Source of the DNA: Oleispirillum naphthae
GTDB lineage: Bacteria > Pseudomonadota > Alphaproteobacteria > Rhodospirillales > Rhodospirillaceae
Assembly: GCA_027864655.1 (NCBI GenBank)
Contig: JAQAZG010000007.1
Coordinates: forward strand, 1 to 64,000
Reading direction: 5' to 3'
Length of the DNA stretch: 64,000 nucleotides
Position 1 is the first letter of the stretch. Each line of letters opens with the position of its first letter. Below, piece by piece: positions 54,413 through 63,325 of this stretch. The position numbers were made by a program, and so were the translations under genes. Below the pieces are notes generated by a model. The model did not search any database, had not been told where the DNA came from, and saw nothing but the letters and a program-made list of their open reading frames with translations.

Positions 54413-54841
54413 CTACTTGGTTTTTTTCTTGAACATGGCGAGCATGCGCTGGGTGACGATGAAGCCGCCGAAGATATTGACGGAGGCGAGAATCACCGCG
54501 AGGAAGCCCATCACCTGCGAGGCCGAGAAGTGCGCCGGACCGGCCGCGATCAGCGCGCCGACGATGATCACCGACGAGATCGCGTTGGTCACCGCCATCA
54601 GCGGCGAGTGCAGGGCGGGGGTGACGCGCCAGACCACGTAGTAGCCGACGAACACCGCCAGAACGAAGATGGTGAACAGGTACCAGAACGGCCCCGGCGT
54701 GGCGGCCGCGTGCGGGGCGCCGCCCACCGCGGCGGTCACCGCGTCGGCGGAGCTTTCCGCCAGGGCGCGGGCGGCAGCGGCGAGTTCGTTCGCCTTTTCG
54801 GCCATGCGGCCGGCCTGTTCCGCGAGATTTTCCACAGCCAT
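54413..54841 (-). CDS. pntAB: NAD(P) transhydrogenase subunit alpha part 2
   Basis: A 142-aa membrane subunit. An Ala-rich N-terminal region is followed by about three helices (WYLFTIFVLAVFVGYYVVW, then LMAVTNAISSVIIVGALI, then VMGFLAVILASVNIFGGF). The ATG at 54841 overlaps the pntAA stop (ATGA) and follows AGGAGG. It ends 12 bp before pntB. Confidence 0.93.
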   Translation of the reverse strand: MAVENLAEQAGRMAEKANELAAAARALAESSADAVTAAVGGAPHAAATPGPFWYLFTIFVLAVFVGYYVVWRVTPALHSPLMAVTNAISSVIIVGALIAAGPAHFSASQVMGFLAVILASVNIFGGFIVTQRMLAMFKKKTK

Positions 54842-55998
54842 CACTTACCTCCTTCCGCGGCGAGAGCCGGGTGCACCACCTTGCCGTCGCGGCAGACCAG
54901 GGTGCCCTGGACCAACTCGTCCTCCAGGTTCGGCTTGAGCGCCTTGGTTTCCTTGTCGATCATCGTGGAGACGAAGTTCCAGATGTTCTTGGCGTAGAGC
55001 ATCGAGGCGTCGGAGGCGACGCGGCCCGGCACGTTGGCATGGCCCATCAGGATGACGCCGTGCTTGGTGACGATCTTGCCGTATTCGGAGAGCGGGCAGT
55101 TGCCGCCCATCTCGACGGCGAGATCGACGATCACCGAGCCGGGCTTCATTCCCTTGACCATCTCCTCGGTGATCAGCACCGGAGCGGGCCTGCCGGGAAT
55201 CAGCGCGGTGCAGATGATGATGTCGGCCTTGGCCGCCTGCTCGGCGGTGGCCTGGGCCTGCTTCTTCTTGTAGTCGTCGCCCATTTCCTTGGCGTAGCCG
55301 CCCTTGGTTTCGGCGTTCTTCATCGCCTCTTCATCGACGATGACGAACTTGCCGCCCAGGGACTCGACCTGCTCCTTGGCGGCGGCGCGCACGTCGAAGG
55401 CGTAGACCACCGCGCCCAGGCGCTTCGCCGTGGCGATCGCCTGCAGCCCGGCCACGCCCGCGCCCATCACCAGCACGCGCGCCGGCGGCACGGTGCCCGC
55501 GGCGGTCATCATCATCGGCAGCGCGCGGTTGTATTCCGCCGCCGCGTCGATCACCGCCTTGTAGCCTGCGAGGTTGGATTGGGAGGACAGCACGTCCATG
55601 CTCTGGGCGCGCGAGATGCGGGGCATCAGCTCCATGGCGAAGGCGTCGATTCCCGCCTCGGCCAGCTTGCCGACATAGTCCTTGCTGGTCAGCGCCTGAA
55701 GCATCGAGAACACCGCGGTGCCCTTCTTGATCTGGGCGATTTCGTCGGCGCCGTCTTCGGCGGCCATCGGGCGCTGCACTTTCAGCACCACGTCCGCGTC
55801 CTTATAGAGGGCGGCCGGAGTCTTGGCGATGGAAGCGCCCGCAGCGACAAACGCCTCGTCGGTGAAGCTGGCGGCCAGGCCCGCGTCCTTTTCGACCAGG
55901 ACTTCGCAGCCCAGGCCGACGAATTTCTTCACCGTATCCGGCGAAGCCGCAACGCGCGTTTCAAACGCCCGCCGCTCCTTCGGTATTGCGATTTTCAT
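54841..55998 (-). CDS. pntAA: NAD(P) transhydrogenase subunit alpha part 1
   Basis: A 385-aa soluble NAD(H)-binding domain I protein, related to alanine dehydrogenase. The start IAIPKERRAFETRVAASPD, the Rossmann loop VLVMGAGVAGLQAIATAKRLG and PGRPAPVLITEEMV are clear. The ATG at 55998 is chosen over a 19-codon extension because GGGAGA precedes it. First gene of the leftward pnt operon. Confidence 0.95.
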   Translation of the reverse strand: MKIAIPKERRAFETRVAASPDTVKKFVGLGCEVLVEKDAGLAASFTDEAFVAAGASIAKTPAALYKDADVVLKVQRPMAAEDGADEIAQIKKGTAVFSMLQALTSKDYVGKLAEAGIDAFAMELMPRISRAQSMDVLSSQSNLAGYKAVIDAAAEYNRALPMMMTAAGTVPPARVLVMGAGVAGLQAIATAKRLGAVVYAFDVRAAAKEQVESLGGKFVIVDEEAMKNAETKGGYAKEMGDDYKKKQAQATAEQAAKADIIICTALIPGRPAPVLITEEMVKGMKPGSVIVDLAVEMGGNCPLSEYGKIVTKHGVILMGHANVPGRVASDASMLYAKNIWNFVSTMIDKETKALKPNLEDELVQGTLVCRDGKVVHPALAAEGGK

Positions 55999-56129
55999 CA
56001 GGCATGTCTCCCTTCGTCCGCCCTCAGTTGCCTTGCCTTGATCTTCCGCCGCCACGATATGCGAGCGCGCGGCGGTCCCCAGAATGTGGCCCTTGCAGGC
56101 CGGAGTTTCGGTTGATCCGTCGGCGGCGC

Positions 56130-56156
56130 GAGGCCCTACCCATATGGGCTGGCCTC
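56130..56156. promoter_or_regulatory. Palindromic element upstream of pnt operon
   Basis: GAGGCC ... GGCCTC flank a perfect 10-bp palindrome CCCATATGGG (56139-56148), all centred on the same axis to within one base. It lies 132 bp upstream of pntAA, in a 238-bp gap. It could be an operator for pnt. The regulator is unknown. Confidence 0.45.
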
Positions 56157-56236
56157 GGCCCCCTCTTACGTATCAACACTCCCCGCGCCGTGCAAGGACG
56201 ATACGATGAATACCCCTGCTTTTTTTGCCTGTTTTC

Positions 56237-58030
56237 TCAGGTCTCGGGTTCCAGGGCTTCGAGTTCGTCGATCAGACCGGCAACGACGTCGAGGCCGATC
56301 GACCAGAAACCGGGGTCGGATGCGTCGAGGCCGAACGGGGCCAAAAGCTCGCGGTGCGTCTTGCTGCCGCCCGCGCGCAGCATCTCCAGGTATTTCTCGG
56401 CGAAGCCGGGATGCCCGGAGCGGTATACGCCATAGAGCGCATTGACCAAACAATCGCCAAAGGCATAGGCGTAAACATAGAACGGCACGTGAATGAAGTG
56501 CGGAATGTAGGACCAGAAGACCCGGTAGTCGTCGTCGAAGGCGAACGCCGGGCCGAGGCTTTCGCTCTGCACCTCGAGCCAGATATCGCCGAGGCGTTCC
56601 GCCGGGATTTCGCCGCTGCGGCGCTCCGCATGGACGCGGCTTTCGAACATGTGGAAGGCGGTCTGGCGGACCACCGTGTTGAGCATGTCCTCGATCTTCC
56701 CGGCGAGCAGGATACGCCGCCCTTTCGGGTCGGTTGTAGCGTCCAGCACCGAGCGGAAGGTCAGCATTTCGCCGAACACCGAGGCGGTTTCGGCCAGCGT
56801 CAGCGGGGTGTCGCACAAGAGGTGCCCTTGCGCCGCGGCGAGGCGCTGGTGCACGCCGTGGCCGAGTTCGTGCGCAAGCGTCATCACGTCGCGGGAACGG
56901 CCAAGATAGTTGAGCATCAGATAGGGGTGCGCCGAGGGCACGGTGGGGTGGGCGAACGCGCCGGAGGCCTTGCCCGGCCGCACCGGCACGTCGATCCACG
57001 GGTTGTCGAAGAAGGGCCTGGCGAGGTCCGCCAGCGCCGGGGAGAAGGCGCCATAGGCGGAAAGCACCGTCTTGACCGCCTCGCCCCAGGCATAGCGCTT
57101 GCCGTCGTCGCCCGGCAGCGGCGCGTTGCGGTCGGTGTGGGTGAGCTTGGGCAGCCCCAGCCACTTCGCCTTGAGCGCGTAATAGCGGTGCGACAGGCGG
57201 GGGTAGGCATCGCGCACCGCGGCGGCGAGCGCGTCCACCACCTCGTCCTCCACCTGGTTGGCGAGGTTGCGGGAACTCACCGGCCGGGCATAGCCGCGGC
57301 GGTCGTCGTCGATCTGCTTGTCCTTGGCGAGCACGTTGGTGACCAGGGTGAGGACGCGGGCATTGTCGCGCAGCACGCCTGCGATCACGCGGCCCGCCTC
57401 GGCGCGCACCGCACGGTCGGAATCCGAAAGCTTGTCGAACGCCTCGGTCATCGTCAGTTCGGCCCCATCGAAGGGGAAGCGCATCGCCGCGAGGGTTTCG
57501 TCGTAGAGGCGGTTCCACGCGGCGCGCCCGACCACCTCGCGCTCATGCAGCAGGTTCTCCGCTTCGTCGGAGAGCTGGTGCGCGCGGAAGGCACGCACCT
57601 GGGCGATCCACGGCGCATAGCGCGCGGTGAAGGAATCGGTCTGCCACAGCGCGATGCGCTCGTCGGAGGCGCGGTTGAGCTCCAGGGTGAAGAACAGCGC
57701 CTTCTGGCTGATCGTGGTGGCGCGCTCGCCGATGTTCTGCTGGAAGCGCGCGACCTCCGGATCGGTCACCGCAGTGGCGTGACGCAACTGGGCGTAGCTG
57801 AGGATGCGGCTCAACACCTCGTTGAGGCGCTCGTACTCGGCAAGCGCGCGGGCGAACCCGGCGGGGGCGAGATCGGCCAGACACCCGGCATAGGCCTTGG
57901 AAAAGGCCGCCGCATCCGCCTCCACGGCGTCGAGGTCGCGGGCCAGTTCGGGGCCATCGGGCGACGGATACAAATCGGACAAATCCCACCCGGGCAACCC
58001 GGCGAACGACGCGGAAACGGCAGCAGACAT
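56237..58030 (-). CDS. pepF: Oligoendopeptidase F (M3 family)
   Basis: A 597-aa zinc metallopeptidase of the M3B/PepF family that degrades oligopeptides in the cytoplasm. The zinc motif HELGH is at residues 387-391 and the downstream Glu (ASVFGEMLTF) fits the third ligand. No signal peptide is seen. The ATG at 58030 follows GAGAGGG; an upstream 26-codon extension is less likely. Divergent from fadD. Confidence 0.92.
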   Translation of the reverse strand: MSAAVSASFAGLPGWDLSDLYPSPDGPELARDLDAVEADAAAFSKAYAGCLADLAPAGFARALAEYERLNEVLSRILSYAQLRHATAVTDPEVARFQQNIGERATTISQKALFFTLELNRASDERIALWQTDSFTARYAPWIAQVRAFRAHQLSDEAENLLHEREVVGRAAWNRLYDETLAAMRFPFDGAELTMTEAFDKLSDSDRAVRAEAGRVIAGVLRDNARVLTLVTNVLAKDKQIDDDRRGYARPVSSRNLANQVEDEVVDALAAAVRDAYPRLSHRYYALKAKWLGLPKLTHTDRNAPLPGDDGKRYAWGEAVKTVLSAYGAFSPALADLARPFFDNPWIDVPVRPGKASGAFAHPTVPSAHPYLMLNYLGRSRDVMTLAHELGHGVHQRLAAAQGHLLCDTPLTLAETASVFGEMLTFRSVLDATTDPKGRRILLAGKIEDMLNTVVRQTAFHMFESRVHAERRSGEIPAERLGDIWLEVQSESLGPAFAFDDDYRVFWSYIPHFIHVPFYVYAYAFGDCLVNALYGVYRSGHPGFAEKYLEMLRAGGSKTHRELLAPFGLDASDPGFWSIGLDVVAGLIDELEALEPET

Positions 58031-58195
58031 CGACCCTCTCTCGTGGAATGGGGCGCGGGGCTCCGCGCCTTTGAAAACGACAATCGACTTATGGGGATTA
58101 TGCTTCACGCTTAACCCTCTATGCCGCTATATATGGAGCGCGACCGCCTTTCCAGACACCCCCACCGACCTCTTTTCCAGGGGACTTCCACCGCC

Positions 58196-59995
58196 ATGAC
58201 CCAGCTCTTCGTGCCGCCCTACCGCACTCTGGCGACGCTGCCCGAGTTCCTGGCCCTGCATGCCTCCCGCACTCCGGACTACCCGTTCCTGTGGGCCAAG
58301 TCGGGCGGCGAGTACCACGCGATGACCTGGCGGGAAGTGGCGGACAAGGTGGCCGCCTGCGCCGCCGGTCTGACGGCGAAGGGCGTGGTCCCCGGCGACC
58401 GCGTGATGCTGGTGTCGGAAAACCGCCCGGAATGGCTGATCGCCGACTTCGGCATCATGGCCGCGGGCGCGATCACCGTGCCCACCTACACCACCAACAC
58501 CGTGGCGGACCATCGCCACATCCTTGCGGACTCCACGCCCAAGGTGGTGATCGCCTCCTCCGCCGCGCTCGCCGCCCGCGTCGCCGAGGCGATCACCCGC
58601 GAAAACCAGCCCCTGCCGCTGATCACCATGGCCCCCTTCGAGAGCGAACAGCACTCGGTGGCCGAGGTCTCCTCGTGGGAGGCGCTGCTCTCCTCCGGCG
58701 TGCCCGCGCCGCAGCCGCCGCGCAGCCGCGGCGACGTCGCCTGCATGATCTACACCTCCGGCACCGGCGGTACGCCCAAGGGGGTGATGCTCACCCACGA
58801 AAACCTCATCGCCAACTGCAAAAGCTGCTGGGACCACTGGAACAACCTGCTGCCCGCCAACGGCAGCGATGCGCGGTTCCTCTCGTTCCTGCCGCTGTCG
58901 CACTCCTACGAGCACACCTGCGGGCAAAGCTTTCCGGTCACCACCGGCGCGCAGATCTTCTATGCCGAAGGGGTGGACAAGCTCACCCAGAACATGCGCG
59001 AGGCGCGGCCGATGCTGATGACCGCGGTGCCGCGGCTCTACGACATGATGCGGGTGAAGATTCTCACCTCGGTGGCGAAGCAGCCCGCCTGGCGGCGCGC
59101 CCAGTTCGCGCTCGCGCTCAAGCTCGGCGAGAAGCGCCAGACCGACCCCGCGGGCCTCACCCCGCACGAGGCGCGGCGCGACCGCCTGCTCGACTCCCAG
59201 GTGCGGCAGGAGATCGGCGCGCGCTTCGGCGGCGCGCTGGAGGGCATGATCTCCGGCGGCGCGCCGCTCAACCCGGCGATCGGGCGCTTCTTCACCGCGC
59301 TCGGGGTGCGCATCCTGCAGGGCTACGGCCAGACCGAGAGCGCCCCGGTGATCTCCGCCAACCGCGTGCCGGGCGCGAAGATCCACACCGTCGGGCCGGT
59401 GTTCTCCTGCGTCGCCGTACGCATCGCCGAGGACGGCGAGATTCTGGCCAAGGGCAGCTCGGTGATGAAGGGCTACTGGAACCGGCCGGAGGAAACCGCG
59501 CGCGCCATCGATGCCGACGGCTGGCTGCACACCGGCGACGTCGGCTATCTCGACGACGACGGCCACCTCGTCATCACCGACCGCAAGAAGGACATCATCG
59601 TCAACTCCGGCGGCGACAACATCTCGCCGCAGCGCGTCGAGGGCCTGCTCACCCTCGCGCCGGAAATCGGCCAGGCGATGGTGATGGGCGACCGCCGCCC
59701 CCACCTCGTCGCGCTTTTGGTCCCCGCCGCCGCCTTCGCCGCCGAGTTCGCGGCGAAGAACGGCAAGCCGGACGACATCGCCTGGCTGGTCAACGATACG
59801 GATTTCATCAAGGCGATGCGCGCCGCGGTGACGCGGGTCAACGTCACGCTGTCGCCGGTCGAGCAGATCCGCAAGTTCGCGCTCTCCGCCGAGGCGTTCA
59901 CCGTGGACAACGACATGATGACGCCGACGATGAAGATCCGCCGCCACGTCATCAAGGAACGCTACGGCGACCGCCTCGAAGCGCTCTACAGCTGA
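58196..59995 (+). CDS. fadD: Long-chain fatty acid-CoA ligase
   Basis: A 599-aa acyl-adenylating enzyme that activates fatty acids to acyl-CoA. AMP-binding motif YTSGTGGTPKGVML, the GYGQTESAPV motif, LHTGDVGYLDDDG and the C-terminal catalytic Lys region (TPTMKIRRHVI) are in order. It is of the FadD15/plant-like long-chain group rather than E. coli FadD. The start at 58196 is the first ATG after the leader. Confidence 0.93.
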   Translation: MTQLFVPPYRTLATLPEFLALHASRTPDYPFLWAKSGGEYHAMTWREVADKVAACAAGLTAKGVVPGDRVMLVSENRPEWLIADFGIMAAGAITVPTYTTNTVADHRHILADSTPKVVIASSAALAARVAEAITRENQPLPLITMAPFESEQHSVAEVSSWEALLSSGVPAPQPPRSRGDVACMIYTSGTGGTPKGVMLTHENLIANCKSCWDHWNNLLPANGSDARFLSFLPLSHSYEHTCGQSFPVTTGAQIFYAEGVDKLTQNMREARPMLMTAVPRLYDMMRVKILTSVAKQPAWRRAQFALALKLGEKRQTDPAGLTPHEARRDRLLDSQVRQEIGARFGGALEGMISGGAPLNPAIGRFFTALGVRILQGYGQTESAPVISANRVPGAKIHTVGPVFSCVAVRIAEDGEILAKGSSVMKGYWNRPEETARAIDADGWLHTGDVGYLDDDGHLVITDRKKDIIVNSGGDNISPQRVEGLLTLAPEIGQAMVMGDRRPHLVALLVPAAAFAAEFAAKNGKPDDIAWLVNDTDFIKAMRAAVTRVNVTLSPVEQIRKFALSAEAFTVDNDMMTPTMKIRRHVIKERYGDRLEALYS

Positions 59996-60085
59996 CGGAA
60001 AAGACCGCGGCGGCCCGCCGCGCATAGCGGGACTACGCGCAAGGTCCGCCGACGCCCCCGGCGGGCAAAAGACCGCGGCGGAGGG

Positions 60086-60334
60086 TTATTGCATGCCGAG
60101 GGCGCGCTTATACAAGTCCAGGATCTCTTCCTGCTCCTTCATGTCGTGCTCTTCCATTTTGCGCAGGCGGAGCACCTGGCGCATGATCTTGACGTCGAAA
60201 CCCTGGGACTTGGCCTCGGCAAAGACCTCTCGGATATCGGCGAGGAGATTCGCCTTGTCCTCTTCCAGGCGCTCGATGCGCATGATCAGGGATTGCAACT
60301 GATCGGCGGCGACGCCGCCCACATCGGTACTCAT
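60086..60334 (-). CDS. gapR: GapR-family nucleoid-associated protein (DUF2312)
   Basis: An 82-aa basic, coiled-coil protein (LQSLIMRIERLEEDKANLLA, then FDVKIMRQVLRLRKMEEHD) of the DUF2312/GapR family. In Caulobacter GapR is a tetramer that encircles overtwisted AT-rich DNA ahead of replication and transcription complexes. The length fits. It is monocistronic and divergent from the receiver-HPt gene. Confidence 0.92.
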   Translation of the reverse strand: MSTDVGGVAADQLQSLIMRIERLEEDKANLLADIREVFAEAKSQGFDVKIMRQVLRLRKMEEHDMKEQEEILDLYKRALGMQ

Positions 60335-60511
60335 CGATATCCATCCTTCGCAAGCATCGAAAAACCAGGCGAACCGGAAGGTCCCGCCGGAAGCCCCGCA
60401 GATTACCCGGATCGTTAAGACTTCTCAATCCGCAAACCGTCCCCTATAGTATGCACAACCGGCGATGCAGGACCGGGGGGGGTTTCCTGCCCAGTTTTCC
60501 AGGGTCTACCC

Positions 60512-61588
60512 GTGAGTTCCATTTCCTTCGAACGCCTGTCGGTTCTCCTGGTCGAGGACAACCTCTACATCCGCGACATCTTGGAGAGTCTCCTGAAGCA
60601 ACTCGGCTTCGGCTGGGTGGCGACGGCGCGCAACGGCCAGGAGGCGATCGAGTTCCTGCAGATCGCGGGCAAGAACCAGATCCACTCCGCCGGGTTGATG
60701 AACGTCGATATCATCCTGTGCGACCTTCTGATGTCGCCGATCAACGGCCTCCTGCTGCTGCGCTGGGTGCGCATGCAGAAGGATTCGGGCAACCGCTTCA
60801 TGCCGTTCATCATGATCTCCGGCGCGGCGGACAAGGAGTACGTCGAGGCGGCGCGCGATCTCGGCGTCACCGAGTTCATCGCCAAGCCGTTCTCCGCGCA
60901 GTCGATCATGGATCGGATGATGAAGGTGATCGACCAGCCGCGGCAGTTCGTCGCCTGCACCAGCTATTTCGGCCCGGACCGCCGCCGCCGCTCCATTCCG
61001 CCGCCCGGCGGCATCGACGACCGCCGCCGCAACGACGACGCGCACGCCACCATCGTCTACTCCGCCGAAAAGGTGGTGAAGCCGAAGGCGCCGTCGGACG
61101 TGTGGTACTTCCGCCTGCCCAACACCCTGCGCGACAAGGTGGGCGGCGCGGGCATCAAGGGGCCGCTGGAACTGCCGCAGTCGCTTCTCGAAGAGGCGGA
61201 GGAATCCTTGCAGCGCCAGGCGCTGGACTTCGCCGACTGGGCGAAGAACTACCTCACCAAGCTGTCCAAGCTCACCGAGGCGGCCCTGATCAGCCCCAAC
61301 AACCGGCGCAACCACTTCCAGGAAGTGAACATGGTGGCGCACGAACTGCGCGGTCAGGGCGGCACCTTCGGCTATCCGCTGATCACGGTGTTCGCCAAGT
61401 CGCTCTACGAAGCGACGCTGCCCGGCTGCCCGGAGGACGACAGCGCGCTTTCGGTGGTCAAGGCGCACACCGACGCGATGCGCGCGGTGATCCGCGACCG
61501 CATCTCCGGCGACGGCGGCGAGATCGGCCGCGAGCTCTTGAAATCGCTCAAGGTTGCGATCGAGCGCGCGAGCAACCGTTTCATCTGA
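60512..61588 (+). CDS. Response regulator receiver fused to HPt-like domain
   Basis: A 358-aa signalling protein with a GTG start at 60512. The receiver (residues about 9-135) has acidic pocket Glu15-Asp16 and phospho-acceptor Asp71 (ILCDLLMSP), then SGAADKEY and the conserved Lys of FIAKPF. A linker follows with YFGPDRRRR. The C-terminal helical domain has His277 in AHELRGQGGTFGYPL, which matches an HPt phosphotransfer site (H-x-LRG-x-G). No kinase is adjacent. It could be an internal phosphorelay. pyk follows 56 bp downstream. Confidence 0.83.
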   Translation: MSSISFERLSVLLVEDNLYIRDILESLLKQLGFGWVATARNGQEAIEFLQIAGKNQIHSAGLMNVDIILCDLLMSPINGLLLLRWVRMQKDSGNRFMPFIMISGAADKEYVEAARDLGVTEFIAKPFSAQSIMDRMMKVIDQPRQFVACTSYFGPDRRRRSIPPPGGIDDRRRNDDAHATIVYSAEKVVKPKAPSDVWYFRLPNTLRDKVGGAGIKGPLELPQSLLEEAEESLQRQALDFADWAKNYLTKLSKLTEAALISPNNRRNHFQEVNMVAHELRGQGGTFGYPLITVFAKSLYEATLPGCPEDDSALSVVKAHTDAMRAVIRDRISGDGGEIGRELLKSLKVAIERASNRFI

Positions 61589-61644
61589 AATCTGTCACGT
61601 CCGGCCTCTTTAAACCGGACCGGATACGCCCTAGGTGTTTGGAC

Positions 61645-63066
61645 ATGAGACGTTTCCGCCACGCCAAGATTCTCGCCACCCTCGGCCCGTCGTCCTCGTC
61701 CGAGGAGGCGATCGAGAGCCTGTTCCGCGCCGGGGCGGATGTCTTCCGCCTGAATTTCAGCCACGGCACCCACGACGACCACCGCGCCCGGCTGGAGGCG
61801 ATCCGCGCCCTCGCCAAGCGGCTCAGGCGGCCGATCGGCATCCTCGCCGACCTGCAGGGGCCGAAGCTGCGCATCGGCGCCTTCGCCGAAGGCAAGGTGG
61901 CGCTCGCCGCCGGGCAGACCTTCCGCCTCGACCTGCTGGATTCCCCCGGCGGGGCGGAGCGGGTGCGCCTGCCGCATCCGGAGATCTTCGCCGCGCTGAA
62001 GCCCGGCACCGACCTTCTGCTCGACGACGGGCGCATCCGCCTCACCGTCACCCGCGTTGCCCGCGACTTCGCCGAAACCGAGGTGGCCACCGGCGGCGTG
62101 CTCTCCGACCGCAAGGGCGTCAACGTGCCGGGCGCGCGGCTCGACATTTCGCCGCTCACCAAGAAGGACCGCGCCGACCTCGCCTTCGCCCTCGACATGG
62201 GGGTGGACTGGGTGGCGCTGTCCTTCGTGCAGCGGCCGGACGACATCTCGGAAATCCGCAAACTGGTGGACGGCGCCGCGGGCATCGTCGCCAAGCTGGA
62301 AAAGCCCTCTGCGCTGGACCACCTGGACGCGATCGTCGAACTTTCCGACGCGGTGATGGTGGCGCGCGGCGACCTGGGCGTGGAAATCCCGCCGGAGCGC
62401 GTGCCGGTGGCGCAGAAGCGCATCGTCTCCGCCTGCCGCGCCGCGGGCAAGCCGGTGATCGTCGCCACCCAGATGCTGGAAAGCATGGTCACCGCCCCTG
62501 CCCCGACCCGCGCGGAGGCCTCCGACGTCGCCACCGCCATCTACGACGGCGCCGACGCGGTGATGCTCTCGGCGGAAACCGCCTCCGGCGCCTATCCGAT
62601 CCAGGCGGTCGAGATGATGGACCGCATCATCTCCACGGTGGAGAAAGACCCGCAGTACGTGCTGTTGATGGAAGCTTCGCACCGCCCGCCGGAGGCGACC
62701 TCGGCGGACGCGATCAGCGCCGCGGCGCGCCAGGTGGCGCACACCCTGAAAGCGGAGGCGATCGCCACCTTCACCTTCTCCGGCTCCACCACCCTGCGCG
62801 CGGCGCGCGAGCGCCCGCTGGTGCCGATCCTCTGCCTCACCCCCAACCTGCAGGTGGCGCGGCGGTTGACCCTGGCCTGGGGGGTGCATGCGGTGGTGGA
62901 CCCCGGCATCACCAGCTTCACCGAGGCGGTGCAGCGCGCCTCCCACGTCGCCATCCGCGACGGATTCGCCAAGCAGGGGGAGCGCCTGGTGGTCACCGCG
63001 GGGGTGCCGTTCGGACGCCCCGGCACCACCAACTCGCTGCGCATCGCCTTCGTCGAAGAGGCCTGA
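61645..63066 (+). CDS. pyk: Pyruvate kinase
   Basis: A 473-aa enzyme for the last step of glycolysis. Active-site blocks are KILATLGPSSSSEEAI, RLNFSHGTHDDH, DLQGPKLRIG, the catalytic Lys region IVAKLEKPSALDHLD and VMVARGDLGVEIP. The C-terminal domain is full length. It may share a transcript with the receiver-HPt gene. Confidence 0.97.
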   Translation: MRRFRHAKILATLGPSSSSEEAIESLFRAGADVFRLNFSHGTHDDHRARLEAIRALAKRLRRPIGILADLQGPKLRIGAFAEGKVALAAGQTFRLDLLDSPGGAERVRLPHPEIFAALKPGTDLLLDDGRIRLTVTRVARDFAETEVATGGVLSDRKGVNVPGARLDISPLTKKDRADLAFALDMGVDWVALSFVQRPDDISEIRKLVDGAAGIVAKLEKPSALDHLDAIVELSDAVMVARGDLGVEIPPERVPVAQKRIVSACRAAGKPVIVATQMLESMVTAPAPTRAEASDVATAIYDGADAVMLSAETASGAYPIQAVEMMDRIISTVEKDPQYVLLMEASHRPPEATSADAISAAARQVAHTLKAEAIATFTFSGSTTLRAARERPLVPILCLTPNLQVARRLTLAWGVHAVVDPGITSFTEAVQRASHVAIRDGFAKQGERLVVTAGVPFGRPGTTNSLRIAFVEEA

Positions 63067-63076
63067 AAACACGAAA

Positions 63077-63100
63077 GGCGGCCCGAAGGACCGCCCTTTT
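63077..63100. terminator. Bidirectional terminator, pyk / rpmJ
   Basis: GGCGG and CCGCC arms form a hairpin with AAA on the left and TTTT on the right, so it can end pyk rightward and rpmJ leftward. Confidence 0.8.
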
Positions 63101-63132
63101 CGCTCCGCACCGGGAAACCCCGGCCCCAGGCT

Positions 63133-63258
63133 TCAGCCCTGGCGCGCCTTGTAGCGCGGGTTGGTCTTGTTGATCACATAGATACGCCCCTTGCGACGCA
63201 CCACGCGGCAGTTCTTGTCCCGCGCTTTCGCGGACTTCAAAGAGTTGCGAACCTTCAT
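63133..63258 (-). CDS. rpmJ: 50S ribosomal protein L36
   Basis: A 41-aa protein, [20 protein letters not shown] followed by [20 protein letters not shown] and a final Gly. It has one Cys rather than the CxxC...CxxxH zinc pattern, so it is the zinc-independent form. The ATG is at 63258. It is too short to appear among long reading frames. Confidence 0.95.
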   Translation of the reverse strand: MKVRNSLKSAKARDKNCRVVRRKGRIYVINKTNPRYKARQG

Positions 63259-63325
63259 GATAATCAGCTTCCCGGTTACGTCGTCGCGATAAGGCGCGCA
63301 CCATACGCGAGGCGGCGGAGGACTG

